Shown piece by piece: positions 47,008-57,377 of a stretch of DNA of 64,000 bases. The notes beneath the pieces were generated by a model. That model had not been told where the DNA came from, searched no databases, and was given only the letters and a program-made list of their open reading frames with translations. The stretch is taken from positions 124,001 to 188,000 of the forward strand of contig NZ_BMRV01000004.1 of NCBI RefSeq assembly GCF_014648815.1. Reading direction: 5' to 3'. Position 1 is the first letter of the stretch; each line of letters starts with the position of its first letter. The translations under genes were made by a program, and so were the position numbers. Source of the DNA: Streptomyces flaveolus. GTDB lineage: Bacteria; Actinomycetota; Actinomycetes; Streptomycetales; Streptomycetaceae.

Positions 47008-48284
47008 CAGCGCCCGGTGCCTCCGTAGACCACGGCCTCGTCGCTGTCGGAGTCCAGCCCGAAGGCGGTGTGCACGGCGCGCACGGCCTCGTTCACGTCG
47101 TCCTTGCGGGTGACGACCGAGATGCGGATCTCGGAGGTCGAGATGAGCTCGATGTTCACGCCGGCGTCGGACAGGGCGGTGAAGAAGTCGGCGGTGACGC
47201 CCGGGTTGCTCTTCATCCCGGCGCCGACCAGCGAGATCTTGCCGATCTGGTCGTCGTAGCGCAGCGAGTCGAAGCCGATGCCGGCCCGGCTCTTCTCCAG
47301 CGCGTCGATGGCCTTGCGGCCCTCGGACTTCGGCAGGGTGAAGGAGATGTCCGTCAGACCCGTGGAGGCGGCGGACACGTTCTGCACGACCATGTCGATG
47401 TTGACCTGGGCGTCGGCGATCGCCCGGAAGATCGCGGCCGCCTCGCCCGGCTTGTCCGGCACGCCGACGACCGTGACCTTGGCCTCCGACGTGTCGTGCG
47501 CGACTCCGGAGATGAGGGCCTGCTCCACCTGCTTTTCCCCTTGCTTGATCGGCTCGCTGCTGACCCACGTGCCCTGCAGCCCGCTGAAGCTGGACCGCAC
47601 GTGGATCGGGATGTTGTACCGGCGGGCGTACTCCACGCAGCGGTGGAGGAGCACCTTGGAACCGGAGGCGGCGAGCTCCAGCATGTCCTCGAAGGAGATC
47701 CAGTCGATCTTCTTCGCCTTCTTCACCACGCGCGGGTCGGCGGTGAACACGCCGTCGACGTCGGTGTAGATCTCACAGACGTCCGCGTCGAGCGCGGCGG
47801 CGAGAGCGACGGCCGTGGTGTCGGAACCGCCGCGGCCCAGCGTGGTGATGTCCTTGCTGTCCTGGCTGACACCCTGGAAGCCGGCCACGATGGCGACGTT
47901 GCCCTCGTCCACCGAGGTGCGGATGCGACCCGGCGTCACGTCGATGATCCGGGCCTTGTTGTGGACCGAGTCGGTGATGACTCCGGCCTGGCTGCCGGTG
48001 AACGACTGGGCCTCGTGACCCAGGTTTTTGATCGCCATGGCCAGCAGCGCCATGGAGATGCGCTCTCCGGCGGTCAGCAGCATGTCGAGTTCCCGCCCGG
48101 CAGGGATCGGGGACACCTGCTCGGCGAGATCGATCAGCTCGTCCGTCGTGTCGCCCATCGCGGAAACGACGGCGACCACCTGGTTGCCGTTCTTCTTCGC
48201 TTCCACGATCCGCTTGGCGACGCGCTTGATGCCCTCGGCATCGGCTACGGAGGAGCCTCCGTACTTCTGCACGACAAGGCCCAC
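47007..48284 (-). CDS. ask: aspartokinase (alpha subunit)
   Basis: Encodes 425 aa. It phosphorylates aspartate and is the controlled entry to the aspartate pathway. The amino-acid-kinase motif [15 protein letters not shown] (K7) starts the protein, and FTGSQAGV and [15 protein letters not shown] bind substrate. Two ACT domains (~265-335 and ~345-415) bear Lys/Thr feedback sites: [15 protein letters not shown] and [17 protein letters not shown]. The GTG at 48284 begins the family-typical [10 protein letters not shown]. An internal start may give a separate beta subunit (see 47526-47544). Homologous proteins of similar length occur in Corynebacterium and Bacillus type II. Confidence 0.97.
   Translation of the reverse strand: MGLVVQKYGGSSVADAEGIKRVAKRIVEAKKNGNQVVAVVSAMGDTTDELIDLAEQVSPIPAGRELDMLLTAGERISMALLAMAIKNLGHEAQSFTGSQAGVITDSVHNKARIIDVTPGRIRTSVDEGNVAIVAGFQGVSQDSKDITTLGRGGSDTTAVALAAALDADVCEIYTDVDGVFTADPRVVKKAKKIDWISFEDMLELAASGSKVLLHRCVEYARRYNIPIHVRSSFSGLQGTWVSSEPIKQGEKQVEQALISGVAHDTSEAKVTVVGVPDKPGEAAAIFRAIADAQVNIDMVVQNVSAASTGLTDISFTLPKSEGRKAIDALEKSRAGIGFDSLRYDDQIGKISLVGAGMKSNPGVTADFFTALSDAGVNIELISTSEIRISVVTRKDDVNEAVRAVHTAFGLDSDSDEAVVYGGTGR
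47526..47544 (-). other. internal ribosome site and GTG for aspartokinase beta subunit
   Basis: On the coding strand AAGGGGAAAAGCAG precedes an in-frame GTG (47528-47526), codon 253 of ask. Initiation there would yield a 173-aa ACT-domain protein, [18 protein letters not shown] onward. In C. glutamicum and B. subtilis the regulatory beta subunit is made in the same way from an internal start. Confidence 0.65.
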
Positions 48285-48478
48285 GTGCGCTCCTCGCTCA
48301 ATCCGTCTCTTTCCGCACGTACGTACATGTACTGCGGTCGGTTCATTCTATCGAGCGTCCGAAATTCCCCCCTGCGGTATCGCATGGTGAGACCTCCGGT
48401 CCGTCCAGGCAGGCTCATGCCCAGGTGGAGGCGGGTCACTCGGAAAAGTGCGGTGAGTCACACGTTCACAAGCGGGGG

Positions 48479-49138
48479 CTACGTGACCGGGCGCAGGCCC
48501 AGCGGGCCCGCGATCTCCTGCACCATGACCCGGCCGGCCTCCCGCTCCAGGGCGTCGTCACCGAGGTCCTGGTCGGTGTCGAGGCCGTCCAGTTCCTCGA
48601 GCGGCTGGTTCAGCCGGACGTGGGCGACGACCGACTGGAGGGCGCGCAGGGTCGCCGACGCCGTGGAACCCCAGTTGGAGAAGTAGGAGAACTGCCACCA
48701 CCACAGCGCCTCCGTGGTGCGGCCCGCCTTGTAGTGGGCCATGCCGTGGCGGAGGTCGGTGATGACGTCGGTGAGGTCGTCCGAGATACGGGCCGGGACC
48801 GGGGCCTTGCGCGGCTCGTAGGGGTCGAAGACCTCGGAGTAGACGTCGATCGGCTCCAGGAGGCGGGCCAGGTTCTCGCGGAGGTCGTCCACGTCCAGCT
48901 CCGGGCCCGGGTCGGGCTCGTAGCGCTCGTCCGGGACGATGTCCTCGTGGGCGCCCAGGCGTCCGCCGGCCAGCATGAGCTGGGAGACCTCGAGGAGAAG
49001 GAAGGGGACGGCCGAGTCCGGTTCGTCGCCCTTGGCCACCTCCGTGACCGCGACCAGGAAGCTCTCGATCTGGTCGGCGATCTGGACCGCGAAGTCGTCG
49101 GGGTTCTGGTTGGTCGCGTGCAGCGTGGCGTCAGACAT
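48479..49138 (-). CDS. DUF5063 protein
   Basis: Encodes 219 aa, mostly helical and acidic. [23 protein letters not shown] begins the DUF5063 pattern, with [20 protein letters not shown], a long central helix, and [22 protein letters not shown] as the signature. Function unknown. It overlaps recR by 8 nt, and the order ybaB-recR-DUF5063-ask is shared with other streptomycetes, suggesting a role near DNA repair or the nucleoid, or merely a convenient promoter. Confidence 0.88.
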   Translation of the reverse strand: MSDATLHATNQNPDDFAVQIADQIESFLVAVTEVAKGDEPDSAVPFLLLEVSQLMLAGGRLGAHEDIVPDERYEPDPGPELDVDDLRENLARLLEPIDVYSEVFDPYEPRKAPVPARISDDLTDVITDLRHGMAHYKAGRTTEALWWWQFSYFSNWGSTASATLRALQSVVAHVRLNQPLEELDGLDTDQDLGDDALEREAGRVMVQEIAGPLGLRPVT

Positions 49139-49730
49139 CTAGGAGTCGTCTCCCCTCGAAGGCGCGGCCGAGGGTCACCTCGTCCGCGTATTCCAGGTCG
49201 CCGCCCACCGGGAGGCCGCTGGCCAGGCGGGTGACCTTGAGGCCCATGGGCTTGATCATGCGGGCGAGATACGTGGCCGTGGCCTCGCCCTCCAGATTCG
49301 GGTCCGTGGCCAGGATGAGCTCCGTGACCGTGCCGTCCGCGAGGCGGGCGAGCAGTTCACGGATGCGCAGGTCGTCGGGGCCCACCCCGTCGATGGGGCT
49401 GATCGCGCCGCCGAGCACGTGGTACCGGCCGCGGAACTCGCGGGTGCGCTCGATGGCGACGACGTCCTTCGGTTCCTCCACCACGCAGATGACGGCAGGA
49501 TCACGGCGCGGGTCGCGGCAGATGCCGCACTGCTCCTCCTGCGCGACGTTGCCGCAGGTCGCGCAGAAGCGGACCTTGGCCTTCACTTCCATGAGGGCCT
49601 GGGCGAGGCGCCGTACGTCGGTCGGTTCCGCCTGGAGGATGTGGAAGGCGATCCGCTGCGCGCTCTTGGGACCGACGCCGGGCAGCCGCCCCAGTTCGTC
49701 GATGAGGTCCTGGACCACGCCTTCGTACAA
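49131..49730 (-). CDS. recR: recombination mediator RecR
   Basis: Encodes 199 aa, the standard length. Hh[23 protein letters not shown], zinc finger C56, C59, C68 and C71, Toprim core [15 protein letters not shown] with [14 protein letters not shown], and the C-terminal Walker-like end. With RecF/RecO it loads RecA on gapped DNA. A TTG at 49730 begins [12 protein letters not shown], the family start. It ends inside the first codons of the DUF5063 gene. Confidence 0.96.
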   Translation of the reverse strand: MYEGVVQDLIDELGRLPGVGPKSAQRIAFHILQAEPTDVRRLAQALMEVKAKVRFCATCGNVAQEEQCGICRDPRRDPAVICVVEEPKDVVAIERTREFRGRYHVLGGAISPIDGVGPDDLRIRELLARLADGTVTELILATDPNLEGEATATYLARMIKPMGLKVTRLASGLPVGGDLEYADEVTLGRAFEGRRLLDV

Positions 49731-49789
49731 CGGACTGCCGTCCTTCCTGAGGTTCCTTCACTACGTACGGTAGAGGGCCCCGGCCCGTC

Positions 49790-50131
49790 TTAGAAAGGCA
49801 GACCGGGGATGCCGCTGCCGCCCAGACCCTGGGCGAGGGGGCCCAGCTTCTGCTCCTGGAGGCTCTTCGCGTTCTCGTTGGCCGCCTGCACGGCGGCCAC
49901 GATCAGGTCGGCGAGGGTCTCGGTGTCCTCCGGGTCCACCGCCTTCGGGTCGATCCTGAGGCCGCGCAGCTCGCCGGAACCCGTGACGGTGGCCCTCACC
50001 AGGCCGCCGCCCGCCTGTCCGTCGACCTCCGTCTGCGCCAGTTCCTCCTGCGCCCTCGCGAGGTCCTGCTGCATCTTCTGCGCCTGCTGGAGCAGCTGCT
50101 GCATGTTGGGCTGGCCACCACCGGGGATCAC
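49790..50131 (-). CDS. YbaB/EbfC nucleoid-associated protein
   Basis: Encodes 113 aa. It forms a tweezer-like dimer that binds [26 protein letters not shown] is the coiled helix, then [22 protein letters not shown] is the beta sheet and [21 protein letters not shown] the second helix. The GTG at 50131 is the family start. It lies 59 bp before recR, as in most bacteria; dnaX, the usual upstream neighbour, is not here. Confidence 0.95.
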   Translation of the reverse strand: MIPGGGQPNMQQLLQQAQKMQQDLARAQEELAQTEVDGQAGGGLVRATVTGSGELRGLRIDPKAVDPEDTETLADLIVAAVQAANENAKSLQEQKLGPLAQGLGGSGIPGLPF

Positions 50132-50406
50132 GTTCAGCTCCTGTCACCGCTGTCGCCGCGCTGTCGCGGCGGGTTTTTCCCGTTCGGCACGAGCCTACGT
50201 GGTCCGGGCGGCCCTCGCCCCAGCACTCTTTCGAGTGAGTCGAGCGGGCGCCCTATACCTGATCAAGGACCTCTTCCGGGCGGACAAGAGGGCAAAGCCG
50301 GGTCTTCGCCACCCATTGGGCGGTAGGAAGGGTCCGGCGCGTCAGCCTCGCGTGTCACACGAGCGCCGCGAGGTCTTCACGGACGGTGAGCAGTAGGGAG
50401 TGCCGG

Positions 50407-51159
50407 GTGGGTCAGCCGGAGATGCAGCCCGAGGGGCCGCCGCAGGACGGACCGCACGGCGAGGGGGCGGCCGGGCCGTGTCCGGGCGACCTGACCGGAC
50501 GGGCGCTCCCGCTCGGCGACTGGGCGCTGCCCGCCGAGCGGCTGGACGAGCTGTACCGGTGGGTGGAGCGGGGCGCGCTGGAGACGGCGGCCTGGTATCT
50601 CGCGGACCGGGTGTGGAAGCGGCGGGGAGCACGGCTGCTGCGGGGCGGGGCCGCGGTGGGGGCGCTCGCCGGGGCGGTGCTGCCGTTGCTGGACATGACG
50701 GGGGTCGCGGGCGGGGTCGGGCCCTGGGGGTATCTCGCGCTGCTGCTCGGGGTGGCGTGCGTGGCCGGGGACCGGTACTTCGGGATGACCGCCGGGTGGA
50801 TGCGGGACGTGGCGACGGCGCAGGCGGTGCAGCGGCGGTTGCAGGCGCTGCAGTTCGACTGGGCGTCGGAGAGCGTCCGGGAGGTGCTGGGGCCTGCGGA
50901 CGGGACGGCGAGCGAGGCGGCCGAGCGGTGTCTGGGGGTGCTGCGGAGGTTCTCCGAGGACGTGACGGAGCTGGTGCGGGCGGAGACGGCGGACTGGATG
51001 GTGGACTTCCGGTCCGGGTCGGCGCCGTTGGGGCTTCAGTCGGTGGGGGGCGGCGGGGGGCGGTCGGACGTGGGGGCGGGGGTGCCGGGGAGGTTCTCCG
51101 TGGCGTCGAACGGGGCTCGGCCGAACATGCCTCGGCAGCGGCCGCCGGAGCCGAGGTGA
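50407..51159 (+). CDS. SLATT-like two-TM membrane protein
   Basis: Encodes 250 aa. An N-terminal cytoplasmic region with LDELYRWVERGALETAAWYLADRVWKRR in family style, two adjacent hydrophobic segments (AAVGALAGAVLPLLDM and GYLALLLGVACVAGDRYF), then a long helical tail ending in low-complexity Gly/Pro. This fits SLATT/DUF4231-type proteins. Other SLATT proteins work with nucleotide-sensing defence systems as membrane effectors, but no such partner gene is here. The GTG at 50407 follows GGGAG; a GTG 7 codons earlier is possible. It is divergent from ybaB. Confidence 0.78.
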   Translation: MGQPEMQPEGPPQDGPHGEGAAGPCPGDLTGRALPLGDWALPAERLDELYRWVERGALETAAWYLADRVWKRRGARLLRGGAAVGALAGAVLPLLDMTGVAGGVGPWGYLALLLGVACVAGDRYFGMTAGWMRDVATAQAVQRRLQALQFDWASESVREVLGPADGTASEAAERCLGVLRRFSEDVTELVRAETADWMVDFRSGSAPLGLQSVGGGGGRSDVGAGVPGRFSVASNGARPNMPRQRPPEPR

Positions 51160-51664
51160 GCCGGCGGGGGTGAGGGTGGTCGCGTGGTCCGGCGTTCGGC
51201 TGTGCCCGCGTGCTGGTGCGGGCCGGGTGGTGGGTCGGTGACCCCATGCCGACGGGGTGCCCGGCGCTGAGGCTGAGCAGGTGGGTCGCGTGGGCCCGCG
51301 CCGGCGGGGTGCCGCTGCGCCCACCCGTGCCGCCCCAGCGGCACGACTGCCCGCAGCTGCGGTGGCATGGGCAGCGGCCCACCGCTACGGCGGCGAGGGC
51401 GGGGCCCGCAGCTACGGCGGCGACGGCCCACCACTACGGCGGCACGACTGCCCGCAGCTGCGGCGGCACGGGCAGCGGCCCACCGCTACGGCGGCGAGGG
51501 CGGGGCCCGCAGCTACGGGGGCACGACTGCCCGTAGCTGCGGTGGGTTGCCGGGCGCGGCCTGCGGGGGTGTGGGGCGGCTGCCCGCAGCCGTGACGGCG
51601 AGGGCGAGGTGCCCGCGGCTGCGGCGGTGGGGCGGTCCCAGCTGGGGAGCGTTGCTGCGGCGGC
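51160..51664. other. gene-free region dominated by repeats
   Basis: A 505-bp space between a rightward and a leftward gene that converge. The part from 51340 to 51565 is made of tandem and palindromic repeats (listed separately); 51160-51330 and 51570-51660 are GC-rich with further CCCGCAGC(T/C)G-type fragments. Frames are open in several phases only because of base composition. No terminator of ordinary shape is visible apart from these repeats. Confidence 0.6.
51340..51565. repeat. ~101-bp tandem repeat built on CCGCAGCTGCGG palindromes
   Basis: A unit starting GGCACGACTGCCCGCAGCTG begins at 51340 and again at 51441, so the period is 101 bp. A third start (GGCACGACTGCCCGTAGCTG) is at 51520 after a shortened 79-bp unit. 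Within each unit the sub-motifs CGGCCCACCGCTACGGCGG and GGGCCCGCAGCTACGG recur. CGCAGCTGCG and related palindromes can form small hairpins. Similar CCCGCAGCTGCGGGCA elements are common between genes of streptomycetes. Confidence 0.8.
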
Positions 51665-53740
<2,076 letters not shown>

Positions 53741-53817
53741 GTTGCGCCGCCTTCCCCCCGCACGTGAGCAACATCCCGAGGATAGTGCGGGGTGGGCCCG
53801 GGGAGAGGCGGCCTTGT

Positions 53818-54282
53818 CTACGTTTCCGTAACAGCAGGGCCCTCGAGCACTTCCAGTGCCTTCGACAGGCGTTCGAGGACCTCGACCGCCGTCGCCAGTT
53901 CCGCCTCTCCCCCGTACGCCTCGGCCAGCCGGTCCGCGAGGGCCGCGTGGCCGGGATCTATCCGGGAGACGGCCGCGCGGCCCGCGTCGGTGGGCGCGAG
54001 GAGTTTGGCGCGGCGGTGGGCCGGGTTGGGCCGGTACTCGGCGAGGCCGCCGTCCACCAGCAGGTCGGCGATGCGCTGCACGCTCTGCCGCGTGATGCCC
54101 ATGACGCGCGCGACACCGGAGACGGGCAGCGGCTCGCGCAGCACCGCGCCGAGCACCTGCCACCGGGCGGCGGTGAGTCCGGCGGGGCCGGCCAGCTCCT
54201 CGGCGACGGCGAGGAACTGGCCGTTGAGCCGGAAGACGCCGAGGGCGCTGCGGCTGAGCAGGTCCTGCCGCCGGCGGCTCAC
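53818..54282 (-). CDS. MarR-family regulator
   Basis: Encodes 154 aa. The winged HTH reads LTAARWQVLGAVLREPLPVSGVARVMGITRQSVQRIADLL in the typical style, followed by the wing YRPNPAHRRAKLLAPT and a C-terminal dimer helix. The GTG at 54282 overlaps the stop of the DJ-1/PfpI gene, so it is expressed with it. The two palindromes upstream of that gene are likely its operators. No Cys is present, so it is not a one-Cys OhrR-type sensor; it more likely binds a ligand. Confidence 0.92.
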   Translation of the reverse strand: MSRRRQDLLSRSALGVFRLNGQFLAVAEELAGPAGLTAARWQVLGAVLREPLPVSGVARVMGITRQSVQRIADLLVDGGLAEYRPNPAHRRAKLLAPTDAGRAAVSRIDPGHAALADRLAEAYGGEAELATAVEVLERLSKALEVLEGPAVTET

Positions 54283-54902
54283 GCGGCGCCCGCCTTCTCC
54301 AGTACGGCGTACGCGGTCGGGTCGGAGTCGTGGAACAGCCGGTACCAGGCGTCGAGCACCTCGCCCTCGTACACGCCGAGCAGGCCGAGGACCTCGCGGG
54401 CGAAGGCGACCGGCTCGGTGGGACCGGCGGTGATCAGGCCGCCGTCGGTGACCGCGTCGGCCTCGACGTACCGCGCGCCGCCCGCGTAGCCGGTGGCCGC
54501 CAGATAGAAGGAGACGGCGCTGGTGTGGGCGCGGTCGTCGAGCAGGCCCTCGCGGGCGAGTCCGGCGGTGGCGCCGCAGATGGCGGCGACGGGCACGCCG
54601 GCGTCCAGGAAGGCGCGGGCGGCGCGGGCGAAGGGGGCGAGATCATCCGCTGTGTCCCACAGGTCGGCGCCCGGGAGGATCAGCAGGGAGCTGTCCTCGG
54701 GGCGCAGGCCGGCCAGCGCCAGGTCGGGCTGGACGCGCAGGCCGCCGATGCTCGTGACGGGGGAGGTGGTGGGGCCGACGGTGCGCACCTCGTACCCGCC
54801 GCGGGCCAGGTACGCCGTGGTGTGGCCGGTCTCCCAGTCGGCGAGGGTGTCGTACACGGCGAGGTGGACGGGCTTGCGGGTGCCGTTCGTGGTGCCGTTC
54901 AT
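54279..54902 (-). CDS. DJ-1/PfpI-family protein
   Basis: Encodes 207 aa. The nucleophile elbow VAAICGATAGLA contains the conserved Cys, and LLILPGADLWD is the upstream strand of the glutamine-amidotransferase-like fold. DJ-1/PfpI members include glyoxalase III-type enzymes, isonitrile hydratases and stress proteins. YEVRTVGPTTSPVTSIGGLRVQPD is typical of the subgroup next to regulators. The ATG at 54902 has GAGGAGGAG upstream. It is in one operon with the MarR gene and its promoter carries a double palindrome. Confidence 0.9.
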   Translation of the reverse strand: MNGTTNGTRKPVHLAVYDTLADWETGHTTAYLARGGYEVRTVGPTTSPVTSIGGLRVQPDLALAGLRPEDSSLLILPGADLWDTADDLAPFARAARAFLDAGVPVAAICGATAGLAREGLLDDRAHTSAVSFYLAATGYAGGARYVEADAVTDGGLITAGPTEPVAFAREVLGLLGVYEGEVLDAWYRLFHDSDPTAYAVLEKAGAA

Positions 54903-54926
54903 GACTCCTCCTCGGAGCAGGCTCTT

Positions 54927-54962
54927 ATGACAGAAGGCTGTCATTTCGACAGCATGCTGTCA
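54927..54962. promoter_or_regulatory. double palindromic operator of DJ-1/marR operon
   Basis: ATGACAGAAGGCTGTCAT (54927-54944) is perfect (7-bp arms, 4-nt centre). CGACAGCATGCTGTCA (54947-54962) is a perfect GACAG-N4-CTGTC core with one mismatched outer pair. The centres are 19 bp apart, about two helical turns, so two dimers could bind on the same face. The site is 25 bp upstream of the DJ-1 ATG and 106 bp from the divergent aminotransferase start. Confidence 0.75.
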
Positions 54963-55067
54963 ATAGAGGCCGGTCCCCGCGGTGTCGACAACCTGTCGTG
55001 GAAAGCCCCCGACCCCATACAGGACGCCGATTCCGTTTCCGCATCGCGGACATCTACCCTCGGCCGC

Positions 55068-56423
55068 ATGACCCCTCAGCCCCATCCCCAGGCCGGCGCC
55101 GCCGTGAAGGCCGCGGACCGTGCGCACGTCTTCCACTCCTGGTCCGCGCAGGAGCTCATCGACCCGCTCGCCGTCGCGGGCGCCGAAGGGTCGTACTTCT
55201 GGGACTACGACGGCAAGCGCTACCTCGACCTCGCCAGCGGACTCGTCTACACCAACATCGGTTACCAGCACCCCAAGGTCGTCGCCGCGATCCAGGAGCA
55301 GGCCGCGCGGATGACGACGTTCGCGCCCGCGTTCGCCGTCGAGGCGCGCTCGGAGGCGGCGCGGCTGATCGCCGAGCGGACGCCCGGCGACCTGGACAAG
55401 ATCTTCTTCACCAACGGCGGTGCCGACGCCGTCGAGCACGCCGTGCGCATGGCGCGGCTGCACACCGGGCGGCCGAAGGTGCTGTCGGCGTACCGCTCGT
55501 ACCACGGCGGCACCCAGCAGGCGATCAACCTCACCGGCGACCCGCGCCGCTGGGCCTCGGACAGCGGCACGGCCGGTGTCGTGCACTTCTGGGCGCCCTT
55601 CCTGTACCGCTCGCGCTTCTACGCCGAGACCGAGGAGCAGGAGTGCGCGCGGGCCCTGGAGCACCTGGAGTCGACGATCGTCTTCGAGGGGCCGGGGACC
55701 GTCGCCGCGGTCATCCTGGAGACGATCCCGGGCACGGCGGGGATCATGATGCCGCCGGCCGGTTACCTGGCCGGGGTCCGCGAGATCTGCGACAAGTACG
55801 GGATCGTCTTCGTCCTGGACGAGGTCATGGCCGGCTTCGGGCGCACCGGCTCGTGGTTCGCCGCGGACCTGTACGACGTCGTGCCGGACCTGCTGACCTT
55901 CGCCAAGGGCGTGAACTCGGGCTATGTCCCGCTGGGCGGTGTCGCGATCTCCGCGAAGATCGCCGAGACGTTCGCCGAGCGGCCCTACCCGGGCGGGCTG
56001 ACGTACTCCGGGCACCCGCTGGCCTGCGCCGCCGCCGTCGCCACGATCGGCGTGATGGCCGAGGAGGGCATCGTCGAGCACGCGGCCCGGCTCGGAGCCG
56101 AGGTCGTCGGGCCCGCGCTGCGGGAGCTGGCCGAGCGCCACCCGAGCGTCGGCGACGTGCGCGGCACCGGCATGTTCTGGGCGCTGGAGCTGGTGATGAA
56201 CCGGGAGACCCGGGAGCCGCTGGTGCCGTACAACGCGACCGGGCAGGACAACACCCCGATGGCCGCGTTCGCCGCCTCCGCCAAGGCCCACGGCGTGTGG
56301 CCGTTCGTGAACATGAACCGGACCCACGTGGTGCCGCCGTGCAACGTCAGCGAGGCGGAGCTCAAGGAGGGCCTGGCGGCGCTGGACACGGCACTGTCCG
56401 TGGCGGACGAGTACACGGAGTAG
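55068..56423 (+). CDS. class III PLP-dependent aminotransferase
   Basis: Encodes 451 aa. FTNGGADAVEHAVRMARLHTG, YHGGTQ, DEVMAGFGRTGSWF and TFAKGVNSGYVPLGG with the Schiff-base lysine K280 identify the class III (omega) aminotransferase fold. The ending HVVPPCNVSEAELKEG fits members acting on omega-amino compounds such as GABA, beta-alanine or taurine-like substrates; the exact one is unknown. The ATG at 55068 has no Shine-Dalgarno, while TACCCT at 55055-55060 stands 7 nt before it, hinting at a leaderless mRNA. A GntR regulator follows at 56540. Confidence 0.92.
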   Translation: MTPQPHPQAGAAVKAADRAHVFHSWSAQELIDPLAVAGAEGSYFWDYDGKRYLDLASGLVYTNIGYQHPKVVAAIQEQAARMTTFAPAFAVEARSEAARLIAERTPGDLDKIFFTNGGADAVEHAVRMARLHTGRPKVLSAYRSYHGGTQQAINLTGDPRRWASDSGTAGVVHFWAPFLYRSRFYAETEEQECARALEHLESTIVFEGPGTVAAVILETIPGTAGIMMPPAGYLAGVREICDKYGIVFVLDEVMAGFGRTGSWFAADLYDVVPDLLTFAKGVNSGYVPLGGVAISAKIAETFAERPYPGGLTYSGHPLACAAAVATIGVMAEEGIVEHAARLGAEVVGPALRELAERHPSVGDVRGTGMFWALELVMNRETREPLVPYNATGQDNTPMAAFAASAKAHGVWPFVNMNRTHVVPPCNVSEAELKEGLAALDTALSVADEYTE

Positions 56424-56473
56424 ACCCCCGTCGGCCGACCGGCCCCGGGGGCGCCCCGGGCGCGTAAGGTGAC

Positions 56474-56506
56474 GTGCTCGTACACGCCGACCAGGTGTAC
56501 GAGCAC
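56474..56506 (+). promoter_or_regulatory. perfect 12-bp inverted repeat before GntR gene
   Basis: GTGCTCGTACAC at 56474-56485 and GTGTACGAGCAC at 56495-56506 are exact reverse complements with a 9-nt spacer, 33 nt upstream of the regulator start. It could be the operator of the GntR protein encoded next, or an attenuator hairpin in its leader. Confidence 0.65.
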
Positions 56507-56539
56507 GCCGCCCGCACCCGACGAGGAGAACGCCCGACC

Positions 56540-57235
56540 ATGCCCGGCCCCAGCGGCGCCGTGACGCGCAGCACCCTGCGGCGCCAGATCGCCGACGCGC
56601 TCCGCGACGAGGTGCTGGCCGGACGGCTCCGGCCCGGGCAGGAGTTCACCGTCAAGGAGATCGCCGAGCAGTACGGGGTGTCCGCGACGCCCGTGCGCGA
56701 GGCCCTGGTCGACCTGTCCGCGCAGGGGCTCCTGGACACCGACCACCACCGCGGCTTCCGCGTGCACGAGTACTCCGTCGCCGATTTCCGCGGCATGGTC
56801 GAGGCCCGCAGCCTCGTCACCGACGGGATGTTCGTCGCCCTCGCCGACGACCACCGGGGCCAACGGTTCCCCGACGGCCAGCGGCTCGTCGCCGCCCTCT
56901 CGGGGGTGCGCCGGCGCGGCGAGGAGGCCCAGCGCGCCGCCGTGGCCGGTGACCTCACCGTCCTCATCGGCTACGACCTGCGGTACTGGCGGGAACTGGC
57001 CGTCCTGTTCGGCAACCCCTACCTCTCCGACTTCCTGCACCGGCTGCGCGTGCAGAGCTGGGTGTGCACGGTGCAGCACCTGCGCCGGCTCAGCGACCTG
57101 CGCGGCGCCCTGTGGTCCGGGCACACCGAACTGGTCGACGCCCTCGCCCGGCGCGACGCCCCGGCCGCCCGGGCGCTCGTCGACGCGTACAACGCCCACT
57201 CCCTCGCCCTCATCGAGCGGCTCACCGGGGGATGA
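56540..57235 (+). CDS. GntR-family regulator (FadR subgroup)
   Basis: Encodes 231 aa. The winged HTH is RSTLRRQIADALRDEVLAGRL followed by TVKEIAEQYGVSATPVREAL; the C-terminal FCD-type effector domain contains FRGMVEARSLVTDGMFV, RYWRELAVLFGNPYL and HTELVDALARRDAPAARALV, with the His/Asp pattern of metal-binding FCD domains partly retained. The ATG at 56540 follows GAGGAGAACG. It lies downstream of the aminotransferase gene on the same strand and probably responds to that enzyme's substrate or product. Confidence 0.92.
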   Translation: MPGPSGAVTRSTLRRQIADALRDEVLAGRLRPGQEFTVKEIAEQYGVSATPVREALVDLSAQGLLDTDHHRGFRVHEYSVADFRGMVEARSLVTDGMFVALADDHRGQRFPDGQRLVAALSGVRRRGEEAQRAAVAGDLTVLIGYDLRYWRELAVLFGNPYLSDFLHRLRVQSWVCTVQHLRRLSDLRGALWSGHTELVDALARRDAPAARALVDAYNAHSLALIERLTGG

Positions 57236-57377
57236 GCGGCGGACGGACGGCGCACGAGCACAGGCCGATGACCAACGCCCGACGTGTCGTGGCCCGGCCC
57301 CAGATGGGTATGGGACCTGCACGCACCACGCACCGACTACGCTTTCTTGACCACCGTGCTGTGTGAGGAGCCCTCTT

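Noticed and set aside
50400..51173. Alternative rightward frame (257 codons) in the SLATT-like region
   Set aside because: Its product is almost only Gly, Ala, Arg and Val, with no membrane segments, while the chosen frame has two clear hydrophobic helices and a GGGAG site at its start.
51340..51565. CRISPR array
   Set aside because: The units are long tandem copies in which the supposed spacers are also repeated, and there are no cas genes.
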